Source of the DNA: Parasedimentitalea maritima
Lineage (GTDB): Bacteria > Pseudomonadota > Alphaproteobacteria > Rhodobacterales > Rhodobacteraceae
Length of the DNA: 64,000 bases
Direction: 5' to 3'
Assembly (NCBI RefSeq): GCF_005771405.1
Contig: NZ_VAUA01000002.1
Span: 124,001 to 188,000 of the forward strand
Shown: positions 1 to 8,695 of the stretch, piece by piece
Layout: each line of letters starts with the position of its first letter
Numbering within the stretch: the stretch's first letter is position 1
The notes under the pieces: generated by a model
What the model was told of the DNA's origin: nothing
Seen by the model: only the letters and a program-made list of their open reading frames with translations
The model's database searches: none
Translations under genes and position numbers: made by a program

Positions 1-437
1 TCGAGGTCATGCCAATGGGCGATTTGGGCAATGAAGACCGCTTTGGTCAGTACTGGTCGCTCAAAGACGTGCGCAAAGCCTACGAAGACCATTATCAGGT
101 TACCGACTTGGCAGAGTCGACTGGTGGACCTGCTCGCTATGTTCGCTTGGAACAGACTGGACAAAAAATTGGTTTCATCACTCCGATGAGCCATAATTTC
201 TGTGAAAGCTGCAATCGTGTTCGCCTGACATGTACGGGCGAATTGTACACCTGCTTAGGCCAGGAAGGTATGCAAGACCTTCGCCCTGCGATGCGACAGC
301 AGCCTGACAATGATGAAGCTCTAGAACAGGCGATCCGTGCAGCTATCGGCCTGAAACCCAAAGGCCATGATTTTGACTATTCACGCCAGCGTGCCGACGG
401 GCAGATGTCCCGTCATATGAGCCACACTGGCGGCTAA
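1..437 (+). CDS. moaA: GTP 3',8-cyclase MoaA, C-terminal part (5' end outside window)
   Basis: This is the C-terminal portion of the radical-SAM enzyme that converts GTP to 3',8-cyclo-GTP, the first step of molybdenum cofactor synthesis. The reading frame is open from the first bases and begins with E-V-M-P-M-G, an internal MoaA motif, so the true start lies upstream. The second 4Fe-4S cluster site is visible as [11 protein letters not shown] with a third Cys in YTCLG; this C-terminal cluster binds GTP and distinguishes MoaA from other radical-SAM proteins. The gene ends one base before waaA, so the two are probably co-transcribed although their pathways are unrelated. Moco made by this pathway would serve the molybdenum hydroxylase at 25.8-28.5 kb. 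Confidence 0.95.
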   Translation, partial: EVMPMGDLGNEDRFGQYWSLKDVRKAYEDHYQVTDLAESTGGPARYVRLEQTGQKIGFITPMSHNFCESCNRVRLTCTGELYTCLGQEGMQDLRPAMRQQPDNDEALEQAIRAAIGLKPKGHDFDYSRQRADGQMSRHMSHTGG

Positions 438-438
438 A

Positions 439-1749
439 ATGGCACCGACAGGCGGCGGCCCAACGCTGCTCTATTACTTGTATCGCAGCGCAACAGCGCT
501 GATCGCCCCGTTTGCCTATCGCAAGGTCGCGGCCAAGCTGGCTGCGCAGGGTGTTTCAAAGGAACGTCAGAAGGAGCGCCTGGGATATGCCAGCCTGCCC
601 TGTCCTGAGGGGCCGCTAATCTGGTTCCACGGTGCCTCGGTCGGGGAAAGCCTTGCCGCTCTGACCCTGATTGCCCGCCTGAGCGAGCACCTCCCACAGG
701 CACAGTTCCTGCTAACCTCGGGCACTGCAACAGCTGCAGAGGTGGTGTCAAAACGCATGCCGCCCCGCTGTCGTCACCAATTTGCCCCACTGGATGCCTC
801 TAGCCCGGTTCAACGGTTTCTGGCTCACTGGCGTCCCGCTGCTGCAATCTTTGTCGAAAGTGAATTATGGCCGATCACGCTGGTTGCCACCCGTCACTCC
901 GGCGCGCGGTTGGCACTGGTCAACGCCCGACTGTCTGAGCGTTCGGTTGCTCGCTGGCTGAAAAAGGCGCCAACCGCACGTTTTATCATGGAGCAGTTTT
1001 CTCTGTTCCTCACCCAGAATGATCGTATGTCTGACCATCTGCTCAGCCTTGGCGCGGATCCTGACCATGTGCGCGCTGGTGGCAACCTCAAGGCAGGAAG
1101 CGCCCCTCTCCCCGTTGATGCGGACGCCCTTTCGCAGCTGCGTGACCGCTTAGATACACGCCCGGTTTGGGTGGCGAGTTCCACCCACATCGGCGAAGAA
1201 CAACCAGTGCTAACGGCTCACAAGGCACTGTCACAGGATCACCCGGATCTCTGCTTGCTGCTGGTCCCCCGCCATCCCGAACGTGCTGACGATGTTGCGG
1301 AACTAATTGCCAAAACTGGCATGAGTTTTGCCCGTCGCAGCAAAGGCGAGCTCCCCACAAAAGGTACCCAGATTTATTTGGCTGATACTATGGGCGAATT
1401 GGGTTGCTGGTATGCGCTGTCGCCCATCGTGTTTCTGGGCGGCTCACTTGAACCGATTGGCGGCCACAACCCGTTTGAGGTCGCACAGGCTGGCGCAGCC
1501 GTGATTACCGGGCCAGGATACCACAATTTCACTGAAACGTTCCCCCCTATGATCGCTGCCAAAGGCGCGGTCGAAATACATGATGCCGAACAGCTTGCAA
1601 AGGCAGTCTCGCATTGGCTCGCTCAACCTGAAGCGTTGAAACAAGCGCAACAGGCAGCAAACGCGTTTGCCAACGGCCAATCCAAACAACTGCATGACGT
1701 GGTCGACACTTTGATACATGAGCTTGAACTGGAACCAAAAATTGGCTGA
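439..1749 (+). CDS. waaA: 3-deoxy-D-manno-octulosonic acid (Kdo) transferase WaaA
   Basis: WaaA (KdtA) attaches Kdo from CMP-Kdo to lipid IVA at the cytoplasmic face of the inner membrane, starting LPS core synthesis. The 436-residue protein has the family length. It has an N-terminal membrane-associated stretch (LLYYLYRSATALIAP), the FHGASVGES motif of the acceptor-side domain, and the C-terminal motif GGSLEPIGGHNPFEVA that binds the CMP-Kdo donor. ATG follows the moaA stop after one base. The 3' end overlaps the next glycosyltransferase by 32 bp, which indicates one transcript for core assembly. Confidence 0.93.
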   Translation: MAPTGGGPTLLYYLYRSATALIAPFAYRKVAAKLAAQGVSKERQKERLGYASLPCPEGPLIWFHGASVGESLAALTLIARLSEHLPQAQFLLTSGTATAAEVVSKRMPPRCRHQFAPLDASSPVQRFLAHWRPAAAIFVESELWPITLVATRHSGARLALVNARLSERSVARWLKKAPTARFIMEQFSLFLTQNDRMSDHLLSLGADPDHVRAGGNLKAGSAPLPVDADALSQLRDRLDTRPVWVASSTHIGEEQPVLTAHKALSQDHPDLCLLLVPRHPERADDVAELIAKTGMSFARRSKGELPTKGTQIYLADTMGELGCWYALSPIVFLGGSLEPIGGHNPFEVAQAGAAVITGPGYHNFTETFPPMIAAKGAVEIHDAEQLAKAVSHWLAQPEALKQAQQAANAFANGQSKQLHDVVDTLIHELELEPKIG

Positions 1750-2785
1750 GTTATTTGTCACCAACTTCAACAAAAACTTCACTGGTGTTTCTGCCACTGC
1801 CGCCAATGTCATCCGCCAGCAAGCCAAGCAGCATGATCTGCATCTGGTCGGCTACTCTTTGCCAGGATGCCCCGCCCCAATCACCCTGAAGCAAGCGCGC
1901 GAGATGTGCAAAACCGCGCCAGAGGGACGTGACTTTTCCATATGGCATGTCCGCCGCAATCCAGAAATGCGCGCTGCGATTTGGTCACGCGACGTGCTAA
2001 AACTACCAATTCGAGTCGTGTTCACCTCAGCAGCACAGCGTCTGCACTCGGCATACCCGCGCTGGCTGATCCGTCAAATGGATGCCATTGTCGCCACCAC
2101 CGAAATCGCCGCACGCTATGTAGACAACGTGCAGGCTGTTGTGCCGCATGGGGTTGATACAGAACTCTTCACCCCGGCCCCGGACCGCGCAGCGGCTTGG
2201 TCTGCTTTGGGCTATGGTGGTGCGCAGGGCTTCGCCACAATCGGGCGCATCCGCCCAGAAAAAGGCACCGATCTGTTTGTCGATGCAATGATCCAGCTGC
2301 TACCACAGCACCCCACGGCCAAGGCGTTGGTTATTGGCCGTGCCGGACGTGAACATCAAAAATTTCTCGCCGAACTTCAAACGCGAATAAAGACGGCCAA
2401 CCTTTCAGACCGCATCTTGTTTCCTGGTGAGGTTGGTCCTGCAGAGCTACCGAATTTGATGCGTGGGTTGTCGTTAGTTATGCAGCTACCCCGTTACGAA
2501 GGATACGGGATGGTCCCTCTCGAAGGCATGGCCAGCGGTGTACCCTTTGTAGGATCAGATACCGGATATTACGAAGAATTTTCCGCGCAAGGAAAAGCCG
2601 GTGCCGTGGTTCCTTTGAAGGACGCTGCCGCCGCCGCCAAAGCCGCAGCTGCAATCCTAGGCAATCCGTCTCAACACGCCGAGATGTGCCGAGATGCCCG
2701 CGACATTGCAGCCCACAGCTTCAGCTCTGCCTTCGAAGCCTCTGGGATTGAAACTGTCTATCAAAACCTTTGGGAAAAAGGTTAG
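1718..2785 (+). CDS. GT4-type glycosyltransferase, probable LPS core
   Basis: This 355-residue GT-B-fold glycosyltransferase has the group 1 (GT4) C-terminal domain. Visible signatures are VVPHGVDTELFTP at the domain junction, the phosphate-binding IGRIRPEKGTDLF, and the E-x7-E donor motif in RYEGYGMVPLEGMASGVPFV. Family knowledge indicates transfer of a sugar from a nucleotide-sugar donor, and the 32-bp overlap with waaA argues for an inner-core residue added next to Kdo. Sugar and linkage cannot be read from sequence. A strong rho-independent terminator follows, so this is the last gene of the moaA-waaA unit. Confidence 0.85.
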   Translation: MSLNWNQKLAELFVTNFNKNFTGVSATAANVIRQQAKQHDLHLVGYSLPGCPAPITLKQAREMCKTAPEGRDFSIWHVRRNPEMRAAIWSRDVLKLPIRVVFTSAAQRLHSAYPRWLIRQMDAIVATTEIAARYVDNVQAVVPHGVDTELFTPAPDRAAAWSALGYGGAQGFATIGRIRPEKGTDLFVDAMIQLLPQHPTAKALVIGRAGREHQKFLAELQTRIKTANLSDRILFPGEVGPAELPNLMRGLSLVMQLPRYEGYGMVPLEGMASGVPFVGSDTGYYEEFSAQGKAGAVVPLKDAAAAAKAAAAILGNPSQHAEMCRDARDIAAHSFSSAFEASGIETVYQNLWEKG

Positions 2786-2793
2786 GACCCCAC

Positions 2794-2866
2794 TTCATCT
2801 AGCCCTAAGTATCCTCGGGGGTGAATTGACCACAGGTCAAGAGGGGGCAGATCGCCCCCCCTTTTT
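2794..2866 (+). repeat. Intergenic repeat element, copy 1
   Basis: This block carries TTCATCTAGCC, six variable bases, ATCCTC, one variable base and GGGG, then GAC, and finally GGGGCAGA plus GCCCCC forming a hairpin. The same ordered blocks recur at 35493-35545. In this copy the hairpin is followed by a T-run and acts as a terminator. Confidence 0.6.
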
Positions 2867-2867
2867 T
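2842..2867 (+). terminator. Rho-independent terminator of the moaA-waaA-GT unit
   Basis: A G/C-only stem, GGGGGC (2843-2848) and GCCCCC (2854-2859), has the 5-nt loop AGATC and runs into TTTTTT at 2862-2867. It lies 57 bp after the glycosyltransferase stop and just before the end of the convergent M20 gene. Confidence 0.85.
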
Positions 2868-2875
2868 AGTTCGCG

Positions 2876-4039
2876 TTAGGCAGCAGGCATCCGCTGCTCA
2901 ACAATCTCAGCCCACCAGCTGCATCCAGCAGGGATTGCTTCGTCGTTAAAGTTATACTCTGGATGGTGCACAGCGGCCGTATCGCCATTGCCAACCAAAA
3001 TATAGGCACCCGGACGCTCTTCCAGCATAAAGGCGAAGTCTTCGCCCCCCATCACCAGCTCAGCGTGTTCACACCCACCGGAAACTTTGCGCGCCACATC
3101 AGCTGCAAATTCAGTCTGCTCTTCGTGGTTGACCATCGCTGGGTAGCCGCGAATGTAGGTCACATCAGCGCTGCCACCAAATGTCGCTGCAACACCCGAA
3201 CAGATCTCGTTGATCCGCTTTTCGGCCAGATCACGCATCTCGGCGCTCATGGTACGCACGGTTCCTTTCAGTTGAACCGATTGTGGGATCACGTTGAACG
3301 CTTTTGATGAAGTTTCAAACGACGTCACAGAGACAACGATCTGATCTACCGGATCCGCGTTGCGGCTGGCAATAGTCTGCAAGGCCATAACGGCCTGAGC
3401 TGCCATCACAGTTGTATCAACAGTTTTCTGTGGCATGGCGGCATGGCCACCAAACCCTTCAAATGTGATGTCAAACTGATCTGTGGCCGCAAAGAAAGCA
3501 CCCGCCCGGATACCAAACGCGCCAACAGGCTTACCCGGCCAGTTGTGCATGCCGTACACTTCTTGAATGTTCCAGCGGTCCATCATGCCGTCGTCGCACA
3601 TTTCCTTGCCACCGCCACCGCCTTCTTCGGCGGGCTGGAAGATCACAACAACTGAACCGTCGAAATTGCGGGTTTCAGACAGGTATTTGGCCGCACCCAG
3701 CAACATAGCGGTGTGACCATCATGGCCACAGGCGTGCATGGCGCCATCCGTTTTAGAGGCATAGTCCAGTCCGGTCGCCTCATGTATTGGCAGCGCGTCC
3801 ATATCCGCCCGCAGACCGATTACTTTGCCAGACGTGTTGCTCTTACCTTTGATGACACCAACAACGCCAGTTCGGCCAATACCGGTGACAATCTCATCAC
3901 AACCGAACTCCTTCAGCTTTTCGGCAACCAGGGCGCTGGTGCGGTGGGTTTCGAACAGGATTTCGGGGTTTTCGTGAATGTCGCGGCGCCATTCGGTGAT
4001 TTCCGACTGCAGTTCGGCAAAACGGTTCTTAACGGGCAT
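2876..4039 (-). CDS. M20D-family amidohydrolase (hippurate hydrolase / IAA-amino acid hydrolase type), paralogue 1
   Basis: This 387-residue metallo-amidohydrolase belongs to the M20D group, which cleaves N-acyl amino acids such as hippurate or indole-acetyl amino acids. Metal-site motifs are visible: GLRADMDALPI, MHACGHDGHT (Cys and His ligands), FQPAEEGGGG (catalytic and ligand Glu) and VMGGEDFAFML. A Shine-Dalgarno AAGGAAG lies 7 nt before the ATG. It sits 16 bp downstream of a second M20D gene with the same motif layout, so the pair is a tandem duplication. Nearby ArgE-like and peptide ABC genes suggest use of acylated amino acids as nutrients. The exact substrate is unknown. Confidence 0.88.
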   Translation of the reverse strand: MPVKNRFAELQSEITEWRRDIHENPEILFETHRTSALVAEKLKEFGCDEIVTGIGRTGVVGVIKGKSNTSGKVIGLRADMDALPIHEATGLDYASKTDGAMHACGHDGHTAMLLGAAKYLSETRNFDGSVVVIFQPAEEGGGGGKEMCDDGMMDRWNIQEVYGMHNWPGKPVGAFGIRAGAFFAATDQFDITFEGFGGHAAMPQKTVDTTVMAAQAVMALQTIASRNADPVDQIVVSVTSFETSSKAFNVIPQSVQLKGTVRTMSAEMRDLAEKRINEICSGVAATFGGSADVTYIRGYPAMVNHEEQTEFAADVARKVSGGCEHAELVMGGEDFAFMLEERPGAYILVGNGDTAAVHHPEYNFNDEAIPAGCSWWAEIVEQRMPAA

Positions 4040-4055
4040 CTAGGGTCTTCCTTCT

Positions 4056-5222
4056 TCAGAGTGCGGGCATACGTCGTTCAACCAGTTCGGCGAACCAGCT
4101 GCATCCCGCGGGGATAGCATCATCGTTGAAATCAAAAGCTGGGTGGTGGCACATGGCACTGTCGCCGTTGCCAATCGAGATATAGGCGCCGGGGCGTTCT
4201 TCCAGCATATAGGCAAAATCTTCGGAGGGCATGATCGGTTGAGCGTTGTCGTTGACCGTGCCTGCCACGGCGCGCGCAGCATCCGCAGCATATACAGTTT
4301 CATCCGGGGTGTTGATGGTCGCCGGATATCCGGCGTCCCAGTTAATCTCTGCAGTGGCACCAAACGCCGAGGCTGTGTCGGTCGCAATCCGGCGCACGCG
4401 CTCTTCGGCAATCTTGCGATATTCAGGGTCCAACGTGCGGACGGTCCCCGCCATGCGTACAGAATGGGCAATGACATTTGACGCTTCGCTGTCGGTCTCG
4501 AACGTGCCAACGGTCAAAACAACCCGTTTAATCGGGTCAACGTTGCGCGACACTATGGTTTGCAGGGAAATCAGGATCTGTGCCGCAACCAATGTGGTAT
4601 CAACAGCCTCGTGGGGCATCGCCGCGTGGCCACCTTTACCCGTCACCACAATTTCAAACTCGTCTGACGAGGCCAGTGAGGCGCCGTTACAGATTTCAAA
4701 CTCACCAACAGGAAGGCCTGGCGCGTTGTGCATGCCATAGACTTCCTGAATACTCCAACGGTCCATTAAGCCATCATCACACATGGCCTTGCCACCTGCC
4801 CCACCCTCTTCAGCAGGCTGGAAAATCAGCACAGCTGTGCCATCGAAATTGCGGGTCTCGGCCAGATACTTAGCGGCCCCCAGCAACATCGAGGTGTGGC
4901 CGTCGTGGCCACAGGCATGCATCTTGCCCGGCACCTTCGAGGCGTAATCCGCTCCGGTGGCTTCTTCGATCGGCAACGCATCCATATCCGCGCGTAGGCC
5001 TACCACACGGCCCTTGGTATCTGTTTTACCTTTAACAGTCGCGACGACACCCGTTTTCCCGATTCCGGTGGTAATGTCGGTAATGCCAAACTCTTTCAGC
5101 CGCTCAACAACAAACGCTGCGGTTTCATGCACGTCATACAGCAGTTCAGGATTCTCATGCAGGTGGCGGCGCCAGCCTGTGATTTCACCATGCATCTCGG
5201 CAAAACTATTTTTGATTGGCAT
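4056..5222 (-). CDS. M20D-family amidohydrolase, paralogue 2
   Basis: This 388-residue protein is the upstream member of the tandem M20D pair. It has the same landmarks: GLRADMDALPIEEA, MHACGHDGHTSM, FQPAEEGGAGG, and PSEDFAYMLEERPGAY near the C-terminus. GGGAGG lies 5 nt before the ATG. The two proteins diverge most in the dimerisation/lid domain in the middle and around the last motif (MPSEDF here, MGGEDF in the neighbour), which could shift substrate preference. The pair reads as one operon with a probable promoter at 5255-5283. Confidence 0.88.
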   Translation of the reverse strand: MPIKNSFAEMHGEITGWRRHLHENPELLYDVHETAAFVVERLKEFGITDITTGIGKTGVVATVKGKTDTKGRVVGLRADMDALPIEEATGADYASKVPGKMHACGHDGHTSMLLGAAKYLAETRNFDGTAVLIFQPAEEGGAGGKAMCDDGLMDRWSIQEVYGMHNAPGLPVGEFEICNGASLASSDEFEIVVTGKGGHAAMPHEAVDTTLVAAQILISLQTIVSRNVDPIKRVVLTVGTFETDSEASNVIAHSVRMAGTVRTLDPEYRKIAEERVRRIATDTASAFGATAEINWDAGYPATINTPDETVYAADAARAVAGTVNDNAQPIMPSEDFAYMLEERPGAYISIGNGDSAMCHHPAFDFNDDAIPAGCSWFAELVERRMPAL

Positions 5223-5254
5223 ACAAACCTCCCATGGTTCCGCGCACTGTCAAA

Positions 5255-5283
5255 TAAATAAGTTGCCTTATCAAGTATCTCAA
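5255..5283 (-). promoter_or_regulatory. Probable sigma-70 promoter of the M20D pair
   Basis: On the minus strand a TTGAGA -35 box is followed after exactly 17 bases by TATTTA as -10. The -10 box ends about 33 bp before the ATG of the M20D gene. Assigned by pattern only. Confidence 0.45.
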
Positions 5284-5309
5284 GGCACCCGGGCACAAAG
5301 AAATTCTAC

Positions 5310-5324
5310 GGTCGTATAACGACC
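5310..5324. promoter_or_regulatory. Candidate operator palindrome upstream of the M20D pair
   Basis: GGTCGT-ATA-ACGACC has perfect 6-bp arms around a 3-bp centre and lies just upstream of the probable -35 box. The short spaced dyad resembles GntR-type operators, but no GntR gene is nearby, so the cognate regulator is unknown. Confidence 0.4.
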
Positions 5325-5359
5325 AGTATCTCGTGAAATTTTGGATACAAAGAACCAGC

Positions 5360-5390
5360 CCTAACGCGAAAGGTTCTCACTCGCGTTAGG
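5360..5390 (-). terminator. Stem-loop downstream of argE-like gene
   Basis: Perfect 9-bp arms CCTAACGCG and CGCGTTAGG are separated by 13 nt, 28 bp past the stop of the argE-like gene. On the minus strand the stem is followed by a mixed GCTGGTTCTTTG rather than a clean T-run, so it may slow or stabilise rather than terminate. Confidence 0.45.
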
Positions 5391-5418
5391 CAAAAAGACC
5401 AGACATCAGTTCAGTTTG

Positions 5419-6582
5419 TCAGCCAGCCAGGCCCTGTACCAACGTCTTCATGAAATCATGGCCAGCGTTGAATTGGGCAACGGTAACATATTCATTGGGT
5501 TGATGGGCCTGCGCAATATCGCCGGGACCGCAGACCACTGCAGAATATCCAGCCTGCTGAAATTGTCCGGCCTCGGTGCCATAACTCACCACATGAGAGC
5601 CATTGTCACCAGTAATGGAACGGGCGAGCGATTCGGCTTCGCCATTTTCTTCAGGTTTGAGGCCTGGAACATCAAAGATCTGCTCAACAACAATTTTTGT
5701 ATCCGGGTGAATCGCCTGCATTTCACTTTCGACATCCCGAACCCGTTGCAAATAGGCGTCCCGCCAACTTGCTGCGTTTTCGGTCGGCAGCACCCGCATA
5801 TCCAGACTGAAGCGGCAGTCCTTGGCTGTAATATTCTGCGCTGTGCCGCCTTCAATCACCCCAACATGCAAAGTGGTCCATGGTGGCTCGAACATCCCAG
5901 AAATGGCATCGGGTTCTTTCGCCCAGTTTTCTGCATTGGTGGTATTTGTCCAGTCAATCAACTTGGCCGCCTGCATAATGGCACTAACGCCGGTATGGAC
6001 AAGCGAACTATGCACTTCAAACCCCTGCACATGGGTTGAATAGCCATAACCGCCCTTATGCCCCGTAACCGCCTTCATCATTGAAGGTTCACCTACGATC
6101 ACCGCTGACCCTTTTGGCAGAATCGGCTGCATCGCCTCGATCATCGGCGGCGCCCCGGTACAGCCCACTTCTTCGTCATAGCTAAGCGCAAGCTGCAGTG
6201 GACGGTTGACACCAACGGTCTGCGCCTCGACAAGCGCCCAAATTGCCAGAGCGTCAAAGCCCTTCATGTCACAGGTACCACGGCCAAAATACTTACCGTC
6301 GCGCTCAATCACCGTGAATGGATCACTGTCCCAAGCCTGTCCTTCGACCGGCACCACATCGGTGTGCCCGGATAACACAACTGCGCCTTCGACTTGCGGA
6401 CCAACGTGGGCAAACAGAGCCGCTTTTGGTTGGTCCGGATCCGTGTAGCAGTGACTGACGATACCGTGCGAGCCAAGATACTCCTCAACCCACTCGACCA
6501 ACGGCAGGTTGCTTTCACTGCTCACCGTTGGAAACGAGATCAGCTTCTGCATGATCTCAAGAGGGGTCATTTTATCGGTCAT
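5419..6582 (-). CDS. argE: Acetylornithine deacetylase (ArgE-type M20A)
   Basis: This 387-residue zinc deacetylase removes acetyl from N-acetylornithine or related N-acyl amino acids. Motifs are SGHTDVVPVEGQ (His ligand and Asp), FGRGTCDMKGFDA (bridging Asp), YDEEVGCTGA (catalytic Glu pair) and a C-terminal AHQPNEYV with the last His ligand. Length matches ArgE. It starts one base after the stop of the upstream ABC ATPase gene, so it is coupled to peptide transport. In alphaproteobacteria arginine is usually made through ArgJ recycling, so a catabolic role with imported acylated amino acids or peptides is at least as likely as biosynthesis. Confidence 0.88.
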   Translation of the reverse strand: MTDKMTPLEIMQKLISFPTVSSESNLPLVEWVEEYLGSHGIVSHCYTDPDQPKAALFAHVGPQVEGAVVLSGHTDVVPVEGQAWDSDPFTVIERDGKYFGRGTCDMKGFDALAIWALVEAQTVGVNRPLQLALSYDEEVGCTGAPPMIEAMQPILPKGSAVIVGEPSMMKAVTGHKGGYGYSTHVQGFEVHSSLVHTGVSAIMQAAKLIDWTNTTNAENWAKEPDAISGMFEPPWTTLHVGVIEGGTAQNITAKDCRFSLDMRVLPTENAASWRDAYLQRVRDVESEMQAIHPDTKIVVEQIFDVPGLKPEENGEAESLARSITGDNGSHVVSYGTEAGQFQQAGYSAVVCGPGDIAQAHQPNEYVTVAQFNAGHDFMKTLVQGLAG

Positions 6583-6583
6583 T

Positions 6584-8404
6584 TTAGTATCCGCTGTCAG
6601 TTGTCAGCACAAAATGGCCAGGTTCGACCTCCAGGTACTGTGAAGGTTCGGGCTTGTAGTCGAGTCCATGGATCGGTGACGGGATGGGCTTGAAGTTCAA
6701 ATCCCGTTCAGATTTACGCTGGCGCGGATCAGCAATTGGCACCGCCTTCATCAGGGACTGAGTGTAGGCATGCTGTGGGTTTTCAAACACCCGGGCACGC
6801 GGCCCCAATTCGACGATTCGGCCAAGGTACATAACACCAACCTGGTGCGAGACCCGCTCTACCACTGCCATATCGTGGCTGATGAACAAAAACGACAACC
6901 CCAGATCAGCCTGAAGTTCCATCATCAGGTTCAAAACCTGTGCCTGCACCGAAACATCCAGCGCTGAAACTGCTTCGTCTGCGATAATCAGCTTGGGATT
7001 CAGAGCCAGCGCACGGGCAATCGCAATACGCTGACGCTGACCACCTGACATTTCATGTGGATAGCGGCGCATAAAATCACGAGGGAGCTGAACACGGTCA
7101 AACAGATTGGCCACCCGGTCCTGTAACTCCGACGCGCTGGCCAAGCCATAATTACGCATAGGTTCGGCAACTTGCTCAGACAAAATCATCTGAGGATTCA
7201 AGGAGGCAAAAGGATCCTGGAAAATCATCTGCATGTCCTGGCGGACTTTGTGCAACTGGTTTTGGTTCAGCTCCAGCACGTTGCAATCGTCAAAGAGTAC
7301 TTTACCTGACTGAGGTTCGACCAATCTCAGAATTGCCCGCCCTGTTGTGGATTTTCCGCAGCCTGATTCGCCCACAAGAGACAGCGTTTGCCCCTTATTT
7401 AGCTTGAACGAAACATCCTCAACCGCATGCACCTGCGCCACGTTCCGACGCAAGAACCCACCTTTGACGTCAAACCGGGTTGTCAGATTTTCGACACTCA
7501 GGATCACCTCTTCGGTGCCCTTGATTGGTTCGATTTTCTGACCTTCGACACCCATCAACTTCATGGGCTCCGGATAGGCTTTGCCAGTCATCTCGCCCAG
7601 CTTAGGCACCGCAGCCAATAGCGCTTTGGTGTAATCGTGCTGCGGGTTTTCAAAGATCTGCTCGACAGGACCTTCTTCGACCTTATTGCCACGGAACATC
7701 ACCACAACGCGGTCGGCCATCTGAGCCACAACCGCCATATCGTGAGTGATGAACATCACCGCAGTTCCTGTTTCGCGCTTCAAACGATCCATCAGCGCCA
7801 GAATTTCGGCCTGAATGGTAACATCCAGAGCCGTTGTTGGCTCATCCGCGATCAGCAAGCGTGGCTCGCAGGCCATTGCCATCGCAATCACCACACGTTG
7901 GCGCATCCCACCCGACAATTCGTGGGGATATTGGGTCATGCGCCGGTCAGGTTCAGGGATACGAACCTGGTGCAGCAGCTCCAAAGCACGCTCTTCAGCC
8001 TGCTTTTTGTTCATGTTTTTGTGAACACGCAAGCCTTCCGTTAGCTGCCGTCCAACTGTGAAAACCGGGTTCAGGGCCGTCATTGGCTCCTGAAAGATCA
8101 TTCCGATTTCATCACCGCGAATCTCTTTCATCAGGTCTTGCCCAGCATTGGACAAATCAATTTGACCACCCTCCCGGCGATCAAACATCAGTTCACCGGC
8201 AGCGATTTCGCCTCCGCCGAACTCTACCAGACGCATAAGCGACAGCGAAGAAACGGATTTACCAGAGCCGGATTCGCCAACCACGCAAACAGTTTCACCC
8301 GGATTGATGTCAAAAGAGACATCTTTGACCCCTACGACCGGACCATCTTTGGTCTGAAACTCGACACGGAGTCCTTTAATTTGGGCAATTGGCTGATCTA
8401 ACAC
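6584..8404 (-). CDS. Peptide ABC transporter, fused double ATP-binding protein (DppD-DppF type)
   Basis: This 606-residue cytoplasmic protein has two complete ABC ATPase domains in tandem. The first has GESGSGKS (Walker A), LSGGMRQR (signature) and LLIADEPTTALD (Walker B). The second has GESGCGKS, MSGGQRQR and LIIADEAVSALD. It energises import of di- or oligopeptides through the permeases encoded divergently at 10.5-12.5 kb. The start is GTG with GGAG upstream. A fused pair of this kind is common in the GsiA/YejF type. It forms a transcription unit with argE and lies back to back with the binding-protein gene. Confidence 0.92.
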   Translation of the reverse strand: MLDQPIAQIKGLRVEFQTKDGPVVGVKDVSFDINPGETVCVVGESGSGKSVSSLSLMRLVEFGGGEIAAGELMFDRREGGQIDLSNAGQDLMKEIRGDEIGMIFQEPMTALNPVFTVGRQLTEGLRVHKNMNKKQAEERALELLHQVRIPEPDRRMTQYPHELSGGMRQRVVIAMAMACEPRLLIADEPTTALDVTIQAEILALMDRLKRETGTAVMFITHDMAVVAQMADRVVVMFRGNKVEEGPVEQIFENPQHDYTKALLAAVPKLGEMTGKAYPEPMKLMGVEGQKIEPIKGTEEVILSVENLTTRFDVKGGFLRRNVAQVHAVEDVSFKLNKGQTLSLVGESGCGKSTTGRAILRLVEPQSGKVLFDDCNVLELNQNQLHKVRQDMQMIFQDPFASLNPQMILSEQVAEPMRNYGLASASELQDRVANLFDRVQLPRDFMRRYPHEMSGGQRQRIAIARALALNPKLIIADEAVSALDVSVQAQVLNLMMELQADLGLSFLFISHDMAVVERVSHQVGVMYLGRIVELGPRARVFENPQHAYTQSLMKAVPIADPRQRKSERDLNFKPIPSPIHGLDYKPEPSQYLEVEPGHFVLTTDSGY

Positions 8405-8695
8405 CCTGGCGCTCCCTCTATAGCATGGTTGTTTTCAGTTTTGCGGACGTTACGCCGGCAGGATTGGCCCGTCAAACCCTGTAACGAAAATTCCCAAAGG
8501 AGGCTTGCAATTTTCTGAGGTTATGTTTCGATACGCGCAGTGACCGCCCAGGGGGAGTTGAGCGTTCCGAACACCGCGTTCAGTTGACGCCCCCCCTCTG
8601 TACGGGACGACCCTAAACCGCAGGGATTGCGGTAAAACCCGCGGCCATCAATGGTCCGGGATCAAGACACGTAAGTGTCCGACAAGGAGAGTGAA
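8405..8695 (+). other. 290-bp leader / divergent promoter region before the peptide-binding protein
   Basis: No convincing gene is present. The region holds a strong orphan Shine-Dalgarno AAAGGAGG at 8496-8503, a possible 6-residue ORF at 8523-8543 (MFRYAQ), complementary AGGGGG (8550-8555) and CCCCCCT (8591-8597) that could pair across 35 nt, and a short ACCGCA...TGCGGT hairpin near 8617-8633. The layout suggests a structured mRNA leader, but no known riboswitch consensus was recognised. Confidence 0.35.

Noticed and set aside
4040-4510. 156-residue minus-strand ORF overlapping the second M20D gene
   Set aside because: It is an out-of-frame shadow of the M20D C-terminal region.
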